The notes: generated from the sequence alone by a model not told the origin. A stretch of 64,000 bases of DNA from Pseudomonas sp. G.S.17 (GCF_038096165.1 NZ_CP151076.1:4337501-4401500); one strand, 5' to 3'. Positions 20,317-28,235 are shown, counted from the first letter of the stretch. Program-made: numbers and translations.

Positions 20317-21462
20317 ATGCGAACATTTTTTGCTGTTTTCATTGCCGCGCTGCTGCTGATCGCCCTGACCGGTTACGGGATCTGGACCGAACAGCGGCCG
20401 GTGGGCCATTACCTGTCCGACCTGCGCATCCAATTGGCAGTCGATGACGGGCAACCCGGCGAGCGCGGCAACCTGCTGGGCGTGCAGGCGGAACTGTTTC
20501 CCGCCGACTACCAAAGCATCGACCGTCTGCACCGCAAACTGGCTGCCTATCTGGAGCAGGCGCGGGACAAAGGCCTGATCAGCAGCAAGACCATCGTTGT
20601 GCTGCCCGAACATGTCGGCACCTGGCTGTTTGCCAGCGGCGAAAAAAATCAGCTGTATCAAGCCACCACCATCGATGACGCCATGACCTGGCTGTCGGTG
20701 AGCAATCCGCTGAAATTCGTGGCCGCCATGCTCGGCGCCACTGGCGAGAACCGCCTGAACGACGCACACCTGCGCATGAAAGCCGCCAGCATGGCCAAGG
20801 ATTACCAGACGTTGTTCGGCGGGCTGGCCAAGGAATTCGGCGTGACCCTGGTCGCCGGTTCCATTGTGCTGCCGGAACCCCGTGTGGTTGACGGCAAACT
20901 GGAAGTCGGCAGCGGCCCGCTGTTCAACAGCAGCCTGGCGTTTGGCAGCGATGGCTTGCCTCTCGGTCAGCCGCAGCGACAGTTGTATCCGGCCAGTTAT
21001 CAGCGCGGTTACATCCAGTCCGCCGCCGACGCACCGCTCAACGTAATCGATACCCCGGCTGGACGATTGGGCATCCTGATCGGCATCGACAGCTGGTATC
21101 CGCGTAACTACAGCCGCTTGAACGACGGCGGCGCGGAGTTGATCGCCGTGCCCGCATTCGTGGTCGGCAACGGCGGCTGGCTCAAACCCTGGCGCGGCGA
21201 GCAACGCGCCGACCTCACCCCTCCCGTCGATATGCCGACTGGCAGCCTCAGCGAAGGCGAAGCCTGGCAGCGCCTGACGTTGACCAGCAAGCTGCCCGGC
21301 AGCTCGGCCCGCGCCGGGGTTAGCGTGTTCATGCGTGGTCAGTTCTGGGACCAGGGCAGCGCGGGGCACAGTTTCGCCAGCCGCAACGGCCTGAAGATCG
21401 TCGAGCCTTCGCTGGACGACAAGACCGGCCATGGCGCGCGCCTGATCAACGTCTGGCTCTGA
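20317..21462 (+). CDS. Membrane-anchored nitrilase-fold protein lacking the catalytic cysteine
   Basis: 381 residues. One TM helix at residues about 4-22 anchors a periplasmic carbon-nitrogen hydrolase domain. The Glu of the nitrilase triad is kept in VVLPEHVGTW (residue 98), but where active members have a Cys the sequence reads GILIGIDSWYP (residues 252-262), with Gly256 at the nucleophile position; the Lys position also looks replaced (QRQLYP). Hydrolase or acyltransferase activity of the usual kind is therefore unlikely. The ATG at 20317 has no good ribosome site. It is followed after 2 bases by the AraC gene, suggesting an operon. Confidence 0.75.
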   Translation: MRTFFAVFIAALLLIALTGYGIWTEQRPVGHYLSDLRIQLAVDDGQPGERGNLLGVQAELFPADYQSIDRLHRKLAAYLEQARDKGLISSKTIVVLPEHVGTWLFASGEKNQLYQATTIDDAMTWLSVSNPLKFVAAMLGATGENRLNDAHLRMKAASMAKDYQTLFGGLAKEFGVTLVAGSIVLPEPRVVDGKLEVGSGPLFNSSLAFGSDGLPLGQPQRQLYPASYQRGYIQSAADAPLNVIDTPAGRLGILIGIDSWYPRNYSRLNDGGAELIAVPAFVVGNGGWLKPWRGEQRADLTPPVDMPTGSLSEGEAWQRLTLTSKLPGSSARAGVSVFMRGQFWDQGSAGHSFASRNGLKIVEPSLDDKTGHGARLINVWL

Positions 21463-21464
21463 CC

Positions 21465-22505
21465 ATGAATCCGTCGCCGATGCGTCTGGGAGATTTGTCC
21501 GTCGGGTTTGTTCACAGCCTGAGCGATGCGGTGCGCAGCTTCGGTTGCGATCCTGCCCCGCTGCTGGAGCAATACGGCCTGGACGCCGCACGCCTGGGCG
21601 AAGCCTGCGCCCGCCTGTCGATTCCGCGCTACATGCGCCTGGGCCATGCCGCCATTCAGCTCACCGGCCAGCCGGGGCTGGGTTTGCGCATGGGCCGGTT
21701 AAGCCGGATCAACCAATGCGGCCTGGCGGGCGTGACTGCCGCACAAGCGCCCACGGTGCGTGAGGCAGTGCGCACGCTGATCCGTTTTGAAGCGCTGTAC
21801 GGCTCCAATTACCGGGGCCATTCGAGTTTCCATGAAGACGCTCAAGGCGCATGGCTGCGTTTTTACTCCATCAGCCCGTACAACGCTTACAACCGCTTCG
21901 TGGTGGATTCGATATTCGCCGGTTGGGTGCAACAACTCTCGACGCTGGCCGGGACATCGATTCGCGCGCAGCGCATTGAGATCGAATTCGATGCGCCGCA
22001 GTACGCGGCGGACTATGCAGCGCTGAGTGAAAATCCGGTGACCTTTGCCGCAGATTCCAATCAATTGCTGCTGGATCAAGACGTGCTGGCGTTGCGCAAT
22101 CCCGAGCACTGCCCGAGCACCTGGCGGCACTTGCTGCAACTGTGTGAAAAGGAACTGGAGCAACTGACCCGCACCCGCAGCCTGCGTGAACGCATCACGC
22201 GTTTGCTCGGACCGCTGTTGAATGGCGGCAGGGAACCTGATCTTGAAGAGGTTGCCGCACGGTTGAAGCTGCCGACCTGGACGTTGCGCCGCAAGCTGGC
22301 GGAAGAAGGTACGCGCTTTCGCACTATCCTGAATGACACGCGACGCGACCTGGCAATGACGTATATACGCGACACTGAACTGGCGTTCGGCGAAATTGCC
22401 TATCTGCTGGGTTTCGCGTCGGCCGAAGCCTTTCAACGCGCCTTCAAGCGCTGGAACGGCCAGACTCCTGGGGAGTTCCGCCGCAGCCAACGTCATATCG
22501 CCTGA
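21465..22505 (+). CDS. AraC family regulator with N-terminal arabinose-operon-type (PF12625) domain
   Basis: 346 residues. Residues about 20-210 form the ligand/dimerisation domain of the OruR/ArgR-like AraC group (LTGQPGLGLRMGRL, SISPYNAYNRFVVDSIFAGW). The C-terminal 100 residues contain two helix-turn-helix units (LEEVAARLKLPTWTLRRKL and FGEIAYLLGFASAEAFQRAF). It begins two bases after the nitrilase-like gene, so it may control that gene or neighbours such as the divergent fadH. Confidence 0.88.
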   Translation: MNPSPMRLGDLSVGFVHSLSDAVRSFGCDPAPLLEQYGLDAARLGEACARLSIPRYMRLGHAAIQLTGQPGLGLRMGRLSRINQCGLAGVTAAQAPTVREAVRTLIRFEALYGSNYRGHSSFHEDAQGAWLRFYSISPYNAYNRFVVDSIFAGWVQQLSTLAGTSIRAQRIEIEFDAPQYAADYAALSENPVTFAADSNQLLLDQDVLALRNPEHCPSTWRHLLQLCEKELEQLTRTRSLRERITRLLGPLLNGGREPDLEEVAARLKLPTWTLRRKLAEEGTRFRTILNDTRRDLAMTYIRDTELAFGEIAYLLGFASAEAFQRAFKRWNGQTPGEFRRSQRHIA

Positions 22506-22520
22506 AACCTTAAGTGACGC

Positions 22521-22607
22521 TTACAGCTCGGTAGCGTCGTCCGCAGGTTCCGGAGGATCCAGTTCAAACGCTTTGTATTCGAGTATTTCTTCCAGATAGT
22601 CGTCCAT
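22521..22607 (-). CDS. Small acidic protein, 28 residues
   Basis: An ATG at 22607 preceded by AGAGGG at about 9 bases opens 28 codons ending in TAA at 22521. The peptide begins MDDYLEEILEYKAFEL and ends PADDATEL; 11 of 28 residues are Asp or Glu, with no hydrophobic segment. It is convergent with the AraC gene, with 15 bases between stop codons. I do not know a function. The good ribosome site and protein-like composition argue that it is real, but no experiment supports it here. Confidence 0.6.
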   Translation of the reverse strand: MDDYLEEILEYKAFELDPPEPADDATEL

Positions 22608-22782
22608 AACGCATGCCCTCTTGGCTGTTCTTTAATGACTGCATTCACTGACCATGACCTCCACCTTAAAGTGCCCAGGTGAAGGAAAAATGTCAGTGTC
22701 ATTAAAGATACGCGGCACATTGGCGGGAATTTACCCCGCGCCGCCTTGACTTGGCCCACACAACCGAAATAGTCTTCAGGCC

Positions 22783-22848
22783 ATGAACGTAACCAAGCAT
22801 TTCCTCGGCCAGATTATTATTACCGCCATTCCAGTCATGGCGGGTTAG
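22783..22848 (+). CDS. ilvA leader peptide (21 codons)
   Basis: A short frame from ATG 22783 to TAG 22848. It starts MNVTKHFLGQ and contains three successive Ile codons (ATT ATT ATT at 22813-22821), a fourth Ile, two Val and one Leu: the composition expected of a peptide sensing charged branched-chain tRNAs. The stop codon overlaps the segment GGCGGGTT, which can pair with the 5' arm of the terminator. It lies 150 bases ahead of ilvA. Confidence 0.8.
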   Translation: MNVTKHFLGQIIITAIPVMAG

Positions 22849-22889
22849 CCGACGCGTGCACCCAACCCGCCCTAGAGGCGGGTTTTTTC
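22839..22889 (+). promoter_or_regulatory. Transcription attenuator of ilvA (antiterminator and terminator)
   Basis: Terminator: AACCCGCC at 22864-22871 pairs with GGCGGGTT at 22877-22884, loop of 5, followed by a T run (22883-22888). Antiterminator: an exact second copy of GGCGGGTT at 22839-22846, at the end of the leader peptide, can take the same AACCCGCC. A ribosome stalled at the Ile codons leaves 22839-22846 free and blocks the terminator; one that reaches the stop codon masks it and the terminator forms. Confidence 0.82.
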
Positions 22890-22921
22890 TGTCTCCAGGG
22901 CCAACCACTCAGGAGTCAGAC

Positions 22922-23005
22922 ATGATCATTTGCCCAACCCCGCTCGCCCTCTTCAACTCGCAGCATCTGCGTGCCTTCAATACCAGTGAAGGACGCACGC
23001 GATGA
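22922..23005 (+). CDS. 27-residue open frame coupled to ilvA
   Basis: ATG at 22922 lies 6 bases after AGGAG and opens 27 codons, starting MIICPTPLALFNSQ. Its TGA at 23003-23005 overlaps the ilvA ATG (ATGA). It follows the attenuator's terminator, so it is translated only on read-through transcripts. It may be a device for translational coupling of ilvA, rather than a functional protein. Confidence 0.5.
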   Translation: MIICPTPLALFNSQHLRAFNTSEGRTR

Positions 23006-24525
23006 CCGACCTGCTCAATCACTACGCCCGGAAAATCCTCACCTCCCGCGTCTACGACGTGGCCGTGGAAACCCCGCTGCACGGCGCTCGCCAGCTGTCC
23101 GAACGCTTGGGCAATCAGGTGCTGCTCAAGCGCGAAGACTTGCAGCCGGTGTTCTCGTTCAAGATTCGCGGCGCGTACAACAAGCTGGCGCAGTTGAGCC
23201 CGGAAGAGCTCGCGCGCGGCGTGGTCACCGCGTCGGCGGGCAATCACGCGCAGGGCCTGGCGCTGGCGGCCAAGACGCTGGGCGTCGAAGCGACCATCGT
23301 GATGCCCAAGACCACCCCGGAAATCAAGGTCGAAGGCGTGCGCTCCCGCGGCGGCAAAGTAGTGCTGCACGGCGATTCGTTCCCCGAAGCGCTGGCCTAC
23401 TCGCTGAAATTGGTCGAGGAAATGGGCTTCGTCTACATCCATCCGTACGACGACCCCGACACCATCGCCGGCCAAGGCACCGTGGCGATGGAAATCCTCC
23501 GTCAGCACCCGGGCCAGCTCGACGCGATTTTTGTCCCGGTGGGCGGCGGCGGGCTGATTGCCGGCATCGCGGCCTACGTGAAATACCTGCGCCCGGAGAT
23601 CAAGGTGATCGGCGTCGAGCCGGATGATTCCAACTGCCTGCAACAAGCCATGGCCTACGGCGAGCGCGTGGTGTTGCAGCAGGTCGGATTGTTCGCTGAT
23701 GGCGTGGCTGTGGCGCAGATCGGCAAGCACACCTTCGACATCTGCAAGGATTACGTCGACGAAGTGATCACGGTCAGCACCGACGAAATCTGTGCGGCGA
23801 TCAAGGACATCTACGACGACACCCGTTCGATCACCGAACCCGCCGGCGCGCTGGGCGTCGCCGGGATCAAGAAATACGTCGAACAGTACGGCGTCAGCGG
23901 CCAGACCCTGGTGGCGATTGATTCCGGCGCCAACGTCAATTTCGACCGTCTGCGCCATGTGGCCGAACGCGCCGAACTGGGTGAAGGCCGCGAAGCCATC
24001 ATCGCCGTGACCATTCCCGAGCAGCCGGGCAGCTTCAAGGCCTTCTGCGAAGCCATCGGCAAACGGCAGATCACCGAATTCAACTACCGCTACCACACCG
24101 ACCGCGAGGCGCACATCTTCGTCGGCGTGCAGACCCATCCCGACACCGATCCGCGTGCGGCGTTGGTCGCCAGCCTGACTGAACAGGGTTTTCCGGTGCT
24201 GGACCTGACCGACAACGAACTGGCCAAGCTGCACATCCGGCACATGGTCGGCGGCCACTCCGAGCGGGTCAGCGATGAAGTGGTGTTCCGCTTCGAATTC
24301 CCGGAACGCCCGGGCGCGCTGTTCAACTTCCTCAACAAGCTGGGCGGCCAGTGGAATATCTCGATGTTCCATTACCGCAACCACGGCGCGGCCGATGGCC
24401 GGGTCATGGCCGGCCTGGTGGTGCCCGAGAACGAGCGGCACCTGATCCCGGCGGCGCTGGCCGAGATTGGGTATCCGTATTGGGATGAAAGCGAGAATCC
24501 GGCTTATAAGCTGTTTTTGGGGTGA
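23002..24525 (+). CDS. ilvA: Threonine ammonia-lyase, biosynthetic
   Basis: 507 residues. PLP enzyme that converts threonine to 2-oxobutyrate, the first step of isoleucine synthesis. The PLP lysine is in FSFKIRGAYNKL, the glycine loop is VGGGGLIAGIA, and two ACT-like domains (residues about 330-405 and 425-500, FEFPERPGALFNFL) bind the feedback inhibitor isoleucine. Length fits the long, allosteric biosynthetic form. AAGGA lies 8 bases ahead of ATG 23002. Expression is probably under the attenuator upstream. Confidence 0.96.
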   Translation: MTDLLNHYARKILTSRVYDVAVETPLHGARQLSERLGNQVLLKREDLQPVFSFKIRGAYNKLAQLSPEELARGVVTASAGNHAQGLALAAKTLGVEATIVMPKTTPEIKVEGVRSRGGKVVLHGDSFPEALAYSLKLVEEMGFVYIHPYDDPDTIAGQGTVAMEILRQHPGQLDAIFVPVGGGGLIAGIAAYVKYLRPEIKVIGVEPDDSNCLQQAMAYGERVVLQQVGLFADGVAVAQIGKHTFDICKDYVDEVITVSTDEICAAIKDIYDDTRSITEPAGALGVAGIKKYVEQYGVSGQTLVAIDSGANVNFDRLRHVAERAELGEGREAIIAVTIPEQPGSFKAFCEAIGKRQITEFNYRYHTDREAHIFVGVQTHPDTDPRAALVASLTEQGFPVLDLTDNELAKLHIRHMVGGHSERVSDEVVFRFEFPERPGALFNFLNKLGGQWNISMFHYRNHGAADGRVMAGLVVPENERHLIPAALAEIGYPYWDESENPAYKLFLG

Positions 24526-24544
24526 ATTGCGGGTTGTGGGCTCT

Positions 24545-24599
24545 CGTAGGAGCGGCTTTAGCCGCGAGAGGCATTCTCCCGGCTGAAGCCGGTCCTACG
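24545..24599. repeat. REP palindrome pair downstream of ilvA
   Basis: CGTAGGAGCGGCTTTAGCCG (24545-24564) faces GGCTGAAGCCGGTCCTACG (ends 24599). It begins 20 bases after the ilvA stop codon and lies between convergent ilvA and the DUF2242 gene. Confidence 0.85.
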
Positions 24600-24636
24600 G
24601 TCGATTAGCGGGCAAGCCGCCCGCTCGCTCCAACGC

Positions 24637-25440
24637 TCAAGGCGTAGGCGTGGTTTCCGGCGTAGCTGGTGCAGCTTCAACAGGCGCTGGCTCGGCCTGG
24701 AAGGAATCAGAGGCTGCGGGTGCCGGCATAGGCTGACTGGTTTCCACAGCGGGCGCTGCGACGGGCTCAGCCTTTGGTGCTTCTTCAGCAGCCTTGGTTT
24801 CAGCAGGCTTGACGTCGGCAGGCTTGGGCTCGGCCAGCGCAGCAGGTTTGGCGGCTGGCTCAGGCATGCCAAGGTCGGTCTTCGGCTTTTCCTTGATATG
24901 CGCGGCATTCTTCGCTTCCGGCGGCAGGAAATTTTCCACCAGAATGAAGAAACGTTCGTAGAACTTGTCAGACGCCACCGTCTCGCTGGCGACCTTAACC
25001 ATTGAGTCGTCAGTCGAGCCGATCGGCATCGACACCGAACCCAGCACGCCGACACCTACGCTCGCGGAGTTGTTGGTCTTTTTCAGCGCATAGCGGTCTT
25101 GCAAGGCATTGGCGAACATGGTCGAGCTGTTTTCGGTGCCATCAGCAGCGCAGACCACATTGAAGCTGATCTCCATATGGGTTTCGCCGGTTTGCTGGAA
25201 GCTTTTGTGCCCGCTGATCATCTTCGGGTCGCTGCTGGTGATGATGTAACCCTGACTGAGCAAGGCACGGCGCGCCGCTTCACAGGAAGCGGAGTCAGTG
25301 ACGGGATAGGCTCTGGAAAAAGTCCCCGCATCATCAAAGTTTTCGTGCTCATACATGGCCGCCTTCTTTGCCGAACAGCCTGCGGCAGCCAGCAAGGCAA
25401 CTGCCCAGCACGCGGTACGAAAGCTAAATAATTTTGGCAT
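24637..25440 (-). CDS. DUF2242 lipoprotein
   Basis: A 267-residue lipoprotein precursor. The signal peptide ends in the lipobox LAAAGC, so Cys21 or 22 should be lipidated; the next residue is Ser, which favours outer-membrane sorting. The middle (about residues 25-165) is the DUF2242 domain (ALLSQGYIITSSDPKMISGH, MFANALQDRYALKK). The last 90 residues are a low-complexity Ala/Pro/Glu/Lys tail (KPADVKPAETKAAEEAPKAE), probably an extended spacer. ATG at 25440 follows AGGA. Function unknown. Confidence 0.85.
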   Translation of the reverse strand: MPKLFSFRTACWAVALLAAAGCSAKKAAMYEHENFDDAGTFSRAYPVTDSASCEAARRALLSQGYIITSSDPKMISGHKSFQQTGETHMEISFNVVCAADGTENSSTMFANALQDRYALKKTNNSASVGVGVLGSVSMPIGSTDDSMVKVASETVASDKFYERFFILVENFLPPEAKNAAHIKEKPKTDLGMPEPAAKPAALAEPKPADVKPAETKAAEEAPKAEPVAAPAVETSQPMPAPAASDSFQAEPAPVEAAPATPETTPTP

Positions 25441-25522
25441 CAAGAATCCTGGAGGAGATAACGGTCAGCAGTACTGCGGACTAGGAAAACATCGGCAAGT
25501 CTGCAACAAGGCAGGCGCAGGA

Positions 25523-26473
25523 TCAACGCACAGATTGAAAGGATCTTGTTACAACCGGCAAAGCGGCAAAATGATCACTGTCCCACGCAGGTGCGGGGGC
25601 AAACCGCAGAGCCAGAAAGTCGAGCATGGCGCGCAATGCTGACGACATGTGTTTACGCGAGGCATACACCGCGAAAATGCTCAACTCCATCGGTTGGCAA
25701 TCCGTCAGCAGCGCGACCAGCTGACCTTGCCTGATGAGCGGCGCTGCCAGATAAGTCGGCAACAACGCCACTCCCGCGTCGCACAGCGCAGCCTGCATTG
25801 TGGTGATCGAATCATTGCTGCTGAGATTGCCCTTCACCGCGACGCTCTGTGGCACGCCCTTGCGGGTAAAGTGCCACAGACTGCTGCTGTGATAGGAATG
25901 GGTCAGGCAGTTATGCAGTGTCAGGTCTTCGATCACCCTGGGTGCTGAATGCGTCCTCAGGTAATCCGGTGAGGCACAAACCACCGAACGGCAGGTGGTC
26001 AAGCGCCGTGCAATCAGATTGGGGTCCAACTCGTTAGTGATACGAATCGCCAGATCGATGCGCTCATCGACCAGATTGACCGTGCGGTCGAGCAGCACCA
26101 TGTCGACGCGGACCTGTGAGTAGCGGCCGACAAACTCAGTTATCGCGTGCATAAGCTGAGCCTGCCCAAACGAGGTACTGGCAGTAATGCGCAGCAGTCC
26201 TTTGGGCTCAACCTCCGGCGTCGCGACTACGGCGCGCATATCCTCAGCCAGATCAAGCATGCGCCTGCACAGGGGCAATACCTCGGTTCCTGCCGCCGTC
26301 AGGTTCAAACGGCGGGTCGTACGATGCATCAGGCGCGCGCCCGTCCAGTCCTCAAGCTCGGCGAGGAATCTGGAAATCACTGGCCTGGACAAACCAAGCT
26401 TGTCTGCGGCGGCCGTCTGGCTGCCACAGTCGACGACGGTCACGAAAGCCTGCATCGCCAACAATTTGTCCAT
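25523..26473 (-). CDS. LysR family transcriptional regulator
   Basis: 316 residues. The N-terminal winged helix-turn-helix (MDKLLAMQAFVTVVDCGSQ, AADKLGLSRPVISRFLAELE) is followed by a periplasmic-binding-like effector domain; FGQAQLMHAITEFVGRYSQV and LDPNLIARRL are typical of the CrgA/YhjC-like group. It is divergent from the MBL-fold gene with 104 bases between starts and probably regulates it. Confidence 0.9.
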   Translation of the reverse strand: MDKLLAMQAFVTVVDCGSQTAAADKLGLSRPVISRFLAELEDWTGARLMHRTTRRLNLTAAGTEVLPLCRRMLDLAEDMRAVVATPEVEPKGLLRITASTSFGQAQLMHAITEFVGRYSQVRVDMVLLDRTVNLVDERIDLAIRITNELDPNLIARRLTTCRSVVCASPDYLRTHSAPRVIEDLTLHNCLTHSYHSSSLWHFTRKGVPQSVAVKGNLSSNDSITTMQAALCDAGVALLPTYLAAPLIRQGQLVALLTDCQPMELSIFAVYASRKHMSSALRAMLDFLALRFAPAPAWDSDHFAALPVVTRSFQSVR

Positions 26474-26577
26474 GATTCGACCGTTTTTAGAAACAAACCT
26501 GCCGCCAATCTAGCGTTTTTCGGTCGATAAATCTCAACTAATCTGCCGACTCCCAACCAGACAAGATGGAACTCGAC

Positions 26578-27456
26578 ATGCTACCGCTCCCCGCACGACG
26601 GCTTTTGGCCACTTTCGCCCTGCTCGGGCTCGCAGGCTCCGCTCTGGCGGCACAGCCGTTGAAACTGGACATTTACAACCCGGGTGATGAGGCCATCTTT
26701 CCGGTCTCCTCGGTGCTGGTGACTGGCGAGAAGGACGCCATTCTGATCGATGCTCAATTTGCCAAACCCCAGGCTGAGCAGATCGTCGAAACAATCCGCA
26801 AGAGCGGCAAGAATCTGACCACCATTTACATCAGTCATGGCGACCCGGACTTCTATTTTGGCCTGCAAACCTTCACCGAGGCCTTCCCCAACGCCAGGGT
26901 CGTGGCCAGCGCCCAGACCGTAGCCCATATCAAGGAAACCAAGGATGCCAAGCTCGCTTACTGGGGACCGAAACTTGGTGCTGGCGCGCCCGACAAGGTC
27001 ATTGTTCCTGAAGTGCTTCAGGGCAACGAGCTGAAGCTTGAAGGCCAGAAACTGCAGATCATCGGCCTGGACGGTCCACAGCCGGATCGCACGTTCGTGT
27101 GGATCCCCTCAATCAACGCCGTGATGGGTGGCGTGGTGCTGTCCAACAATATTCACGTATGGATGGCGGACACCCAAAGCGCGAAATCCCATCAGGATTG
27201 GCTGGCGACGCTGGCGGCGATCGAAAAACTGCAGCCTGCGACCATTGTGCCCGGTCATTTCCTGCCGGGTGAGCTGAAGCCGAATCAATCGCCCGACTTT
27301 ACCGCGCGCTATATCAAAACCTTCGACGCCGAAACGACCAAGGCCAAAGACTCCGTCTCACTGATTGAAGCGATGAAAGCGCACTACCCAAAGCTGGCGG
27401 ATGAATCGTCACTGGTGCTGAGCGCGAAAGTGGCCAAGGGTGAGATGAAGTGGTAG
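26578..27456 (+). CDS. Exported MBL-fold protein with altered metal motif
   Basis: 292 residues. A signal peptide (MLPLPARRLLATFALLGLAG, cleavage near SALAAQ) precedes a metallo-beta-lactamase fold (SVLVTGEKDAILIDAQF, then the site loop). In place of HxHxDH it has SHGDPDFYFG, which keeps the first His and the Asp but has Asp and Phe at the other two histidine positions; the later IVPGHF keeps its His. It may bind metal differently or not at all. ATG at 26578 has GGAA 7 bases ahead; ATG at 26566 would add four residues. Divergent from the LysR gene. Confidence 0.8.
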   Translation: MLPLPARRLLATFALLGLAGSALAAQPLKLDIYNPGDEAIFPVSSVLVTGEKDAILIDAQFAKPQAEQIVETIRKSGKNLTTIYISHGDPDFYFGLQTFTEAFPNARVVASAQTVAHIKETKDAKLAYWGPKLGAGAPDKVIVPEVLQGNELKLEGQKLQIIGLDGPQPDRTFVWIPSINAVMGGVVLSNNIHVWMADTQSAKSHQDWLATLAAIEKLQPATIVPGHFLPGELKPNQSPDFTARYIKTFDAETTKAKDSVSLIEAMKAHYPKLADESSLVLSAKVAKGEMKW

Positions 27457-27483
27457 AGCGTTTTGACATGCCTGAGATGGACT

Positions 27484-27510
27484 AGTAGGCGCGAGGCTTG
27501 CCCGCGAATC
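27484..27510. repeat. Degenerate REP-like half-site
   Basis: GTAGGCGCGAGGCTTGCCCG resembles a diverged REP half-site. It lies 28 bases after the MBL gene stop codon. Confidence 0.45.
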
Positions 27511-27545
27511 AGACGCTACGGTGACCCAACTCTACCGAAATCAGG

Positions 27546-27585
27546 CAAAAAAAAAGCGACCCGTTAAGGTCGCTTTCTTTTTTCG
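27546..27585 (-). terminator. Bidirectional terminator at the end of the tRNA operon
   Basis: AAAGCGACC at 27553-27561 pairs with GGTCGCTTT at 27568-27576. A runs before and T runs after, so it can stop both the minus-strand tRNA transcript and the plus-strand MBL transcript. Confidence 0.88.
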
Positions 27586-27618
27586 CTTCAAGGAGTTCAA
27601 GGGCCTCGAAGCTATGTA

Positions 27619-27695
27619 TGGCGCAGCGGACGGGACTCGAACCCGCGACCCCCGGCGTGACAGGCCGGTATTCTAACCGACTGAACTACCGCTGC
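27619..27695 (-). tRNA. tRNA-Asp (GUC)
   Basis: 77 nt including an encoded CCA. Acceptor GCAGCGG/CCGCTGC, anticodon loop CTGTCAC giving GUC, and T loop with GGTTCGAGTCC. Sequence is identical to the copy at 27825-27901. Confidence 0.97.
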
Positions 27696-27824
27696 GTATC
27701 GCTCGGACTTGCATCCGTTTGAACCTGTTGAAACAGATTTTCGAGAATCTGTTTCGTTGTAACCCTGACTGATCAGCCTTTAGGCTTCTCAATCGCAGAC
27801 CGGGCTGACCCGATCCGTAAAATA

Positions 27825-27901
27825 TGGCGCAGCGGACGGGACTCGAACCCGCGACCCCCGGCGTGACAGGCCGGTATTCTAACCGACTGAACTACCGCTG
27901 C
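27825..27901 (-). tRNA. tRNA-Asp (GUC), second copy
   Basis: 77 nt with encoded CCA, identical to the other copy. The 129-base spacer between the two contains no further gene. It is the middle gene of the Val-Asp-Asp transcript. Confidence 0.97.
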
Positions 27902-27968
27902 TTGTCGGTGGACTTGCGTCCGATGCTGCTATCAAACTTTCAAACTTTGTCGCTTGAAACTCACGAAG

Positions 27969-28044
27969 TGGTGGGTGATGACGGGATCGAACCGCCGACC
28001 CGCTGCTTGTAAGGCAGCTGCTCTCCCAGCTGAGCTAATCACCC
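27969..28044 (-). tRNA. tRNA-Val (UAC)
   Basis: 76 nt with encoded CCA. Acceptor GGGTGAT/ATCACCC, anticodon loop CTTACAA giving UAC, T arm GGCGGTTCGATCCCGTC. It is the first gene of the operon. Confidence 0.97.
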
Positions 28045-28065
28045 TTTGCTTCGTTGAGGCCGCGA

Positions 28066-28094
28066 AATTTACGCACCTAACGAACCTAAGTCAA
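28066..28094 (-). promoter_or_regulatory. Sigma-70 promoter of the tRNA operon
   Basis: On the minus strand TTGACT (28089-28094), 17 bases, then TAAATT (28066-28071). The expected start is near 28058, about 14 bases before tRNA-Val. A GC-rich stretch (CGCGGCC) follows the -10, as in stringently controlled stable-RNA promoters. Confidence 0.82.
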
Positions 28095-28171
28095 TAGCCT
28101 GCTTGAAGTTTTTTTCGAAAGAGCCAAAAAAGCAGTTGCGAGCCTCACGCTCCAACCCGCAAGCCAGAAAC

Positions 28172-28200
28172 GAAAAAAGGCGCAATTTCTTGCGCCTTTG
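28172..28200 (-). terminator. Terminator of the metZ-SDR transcript
   Basis: AAGGCGCAA at 28177-28185 pairs with TTGCGCCTT at 28190-28198, and a T run follows on the minus strand. It is 36 bases after the SDR stop codon. Confidence 0.88.
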
Positions 28201-28235
28201 CCAACTCCGTACAGATCACAGCGCCAATGGCACCT

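Noticed and set aside
22746..22775. TTGACT with TAGTCT as promoter of the ilvA leader
   Set aside because: The -10 match is weak and the start would leave almost no 5' untranslated region before the leader ATG; the true promoter may be upstream.
22909..24441. Minus-strand open frame of 510 codons opposite ilvA
   Set aside because: ilvA is certain; the opposite frame has no domain and extends over the attenuator region.
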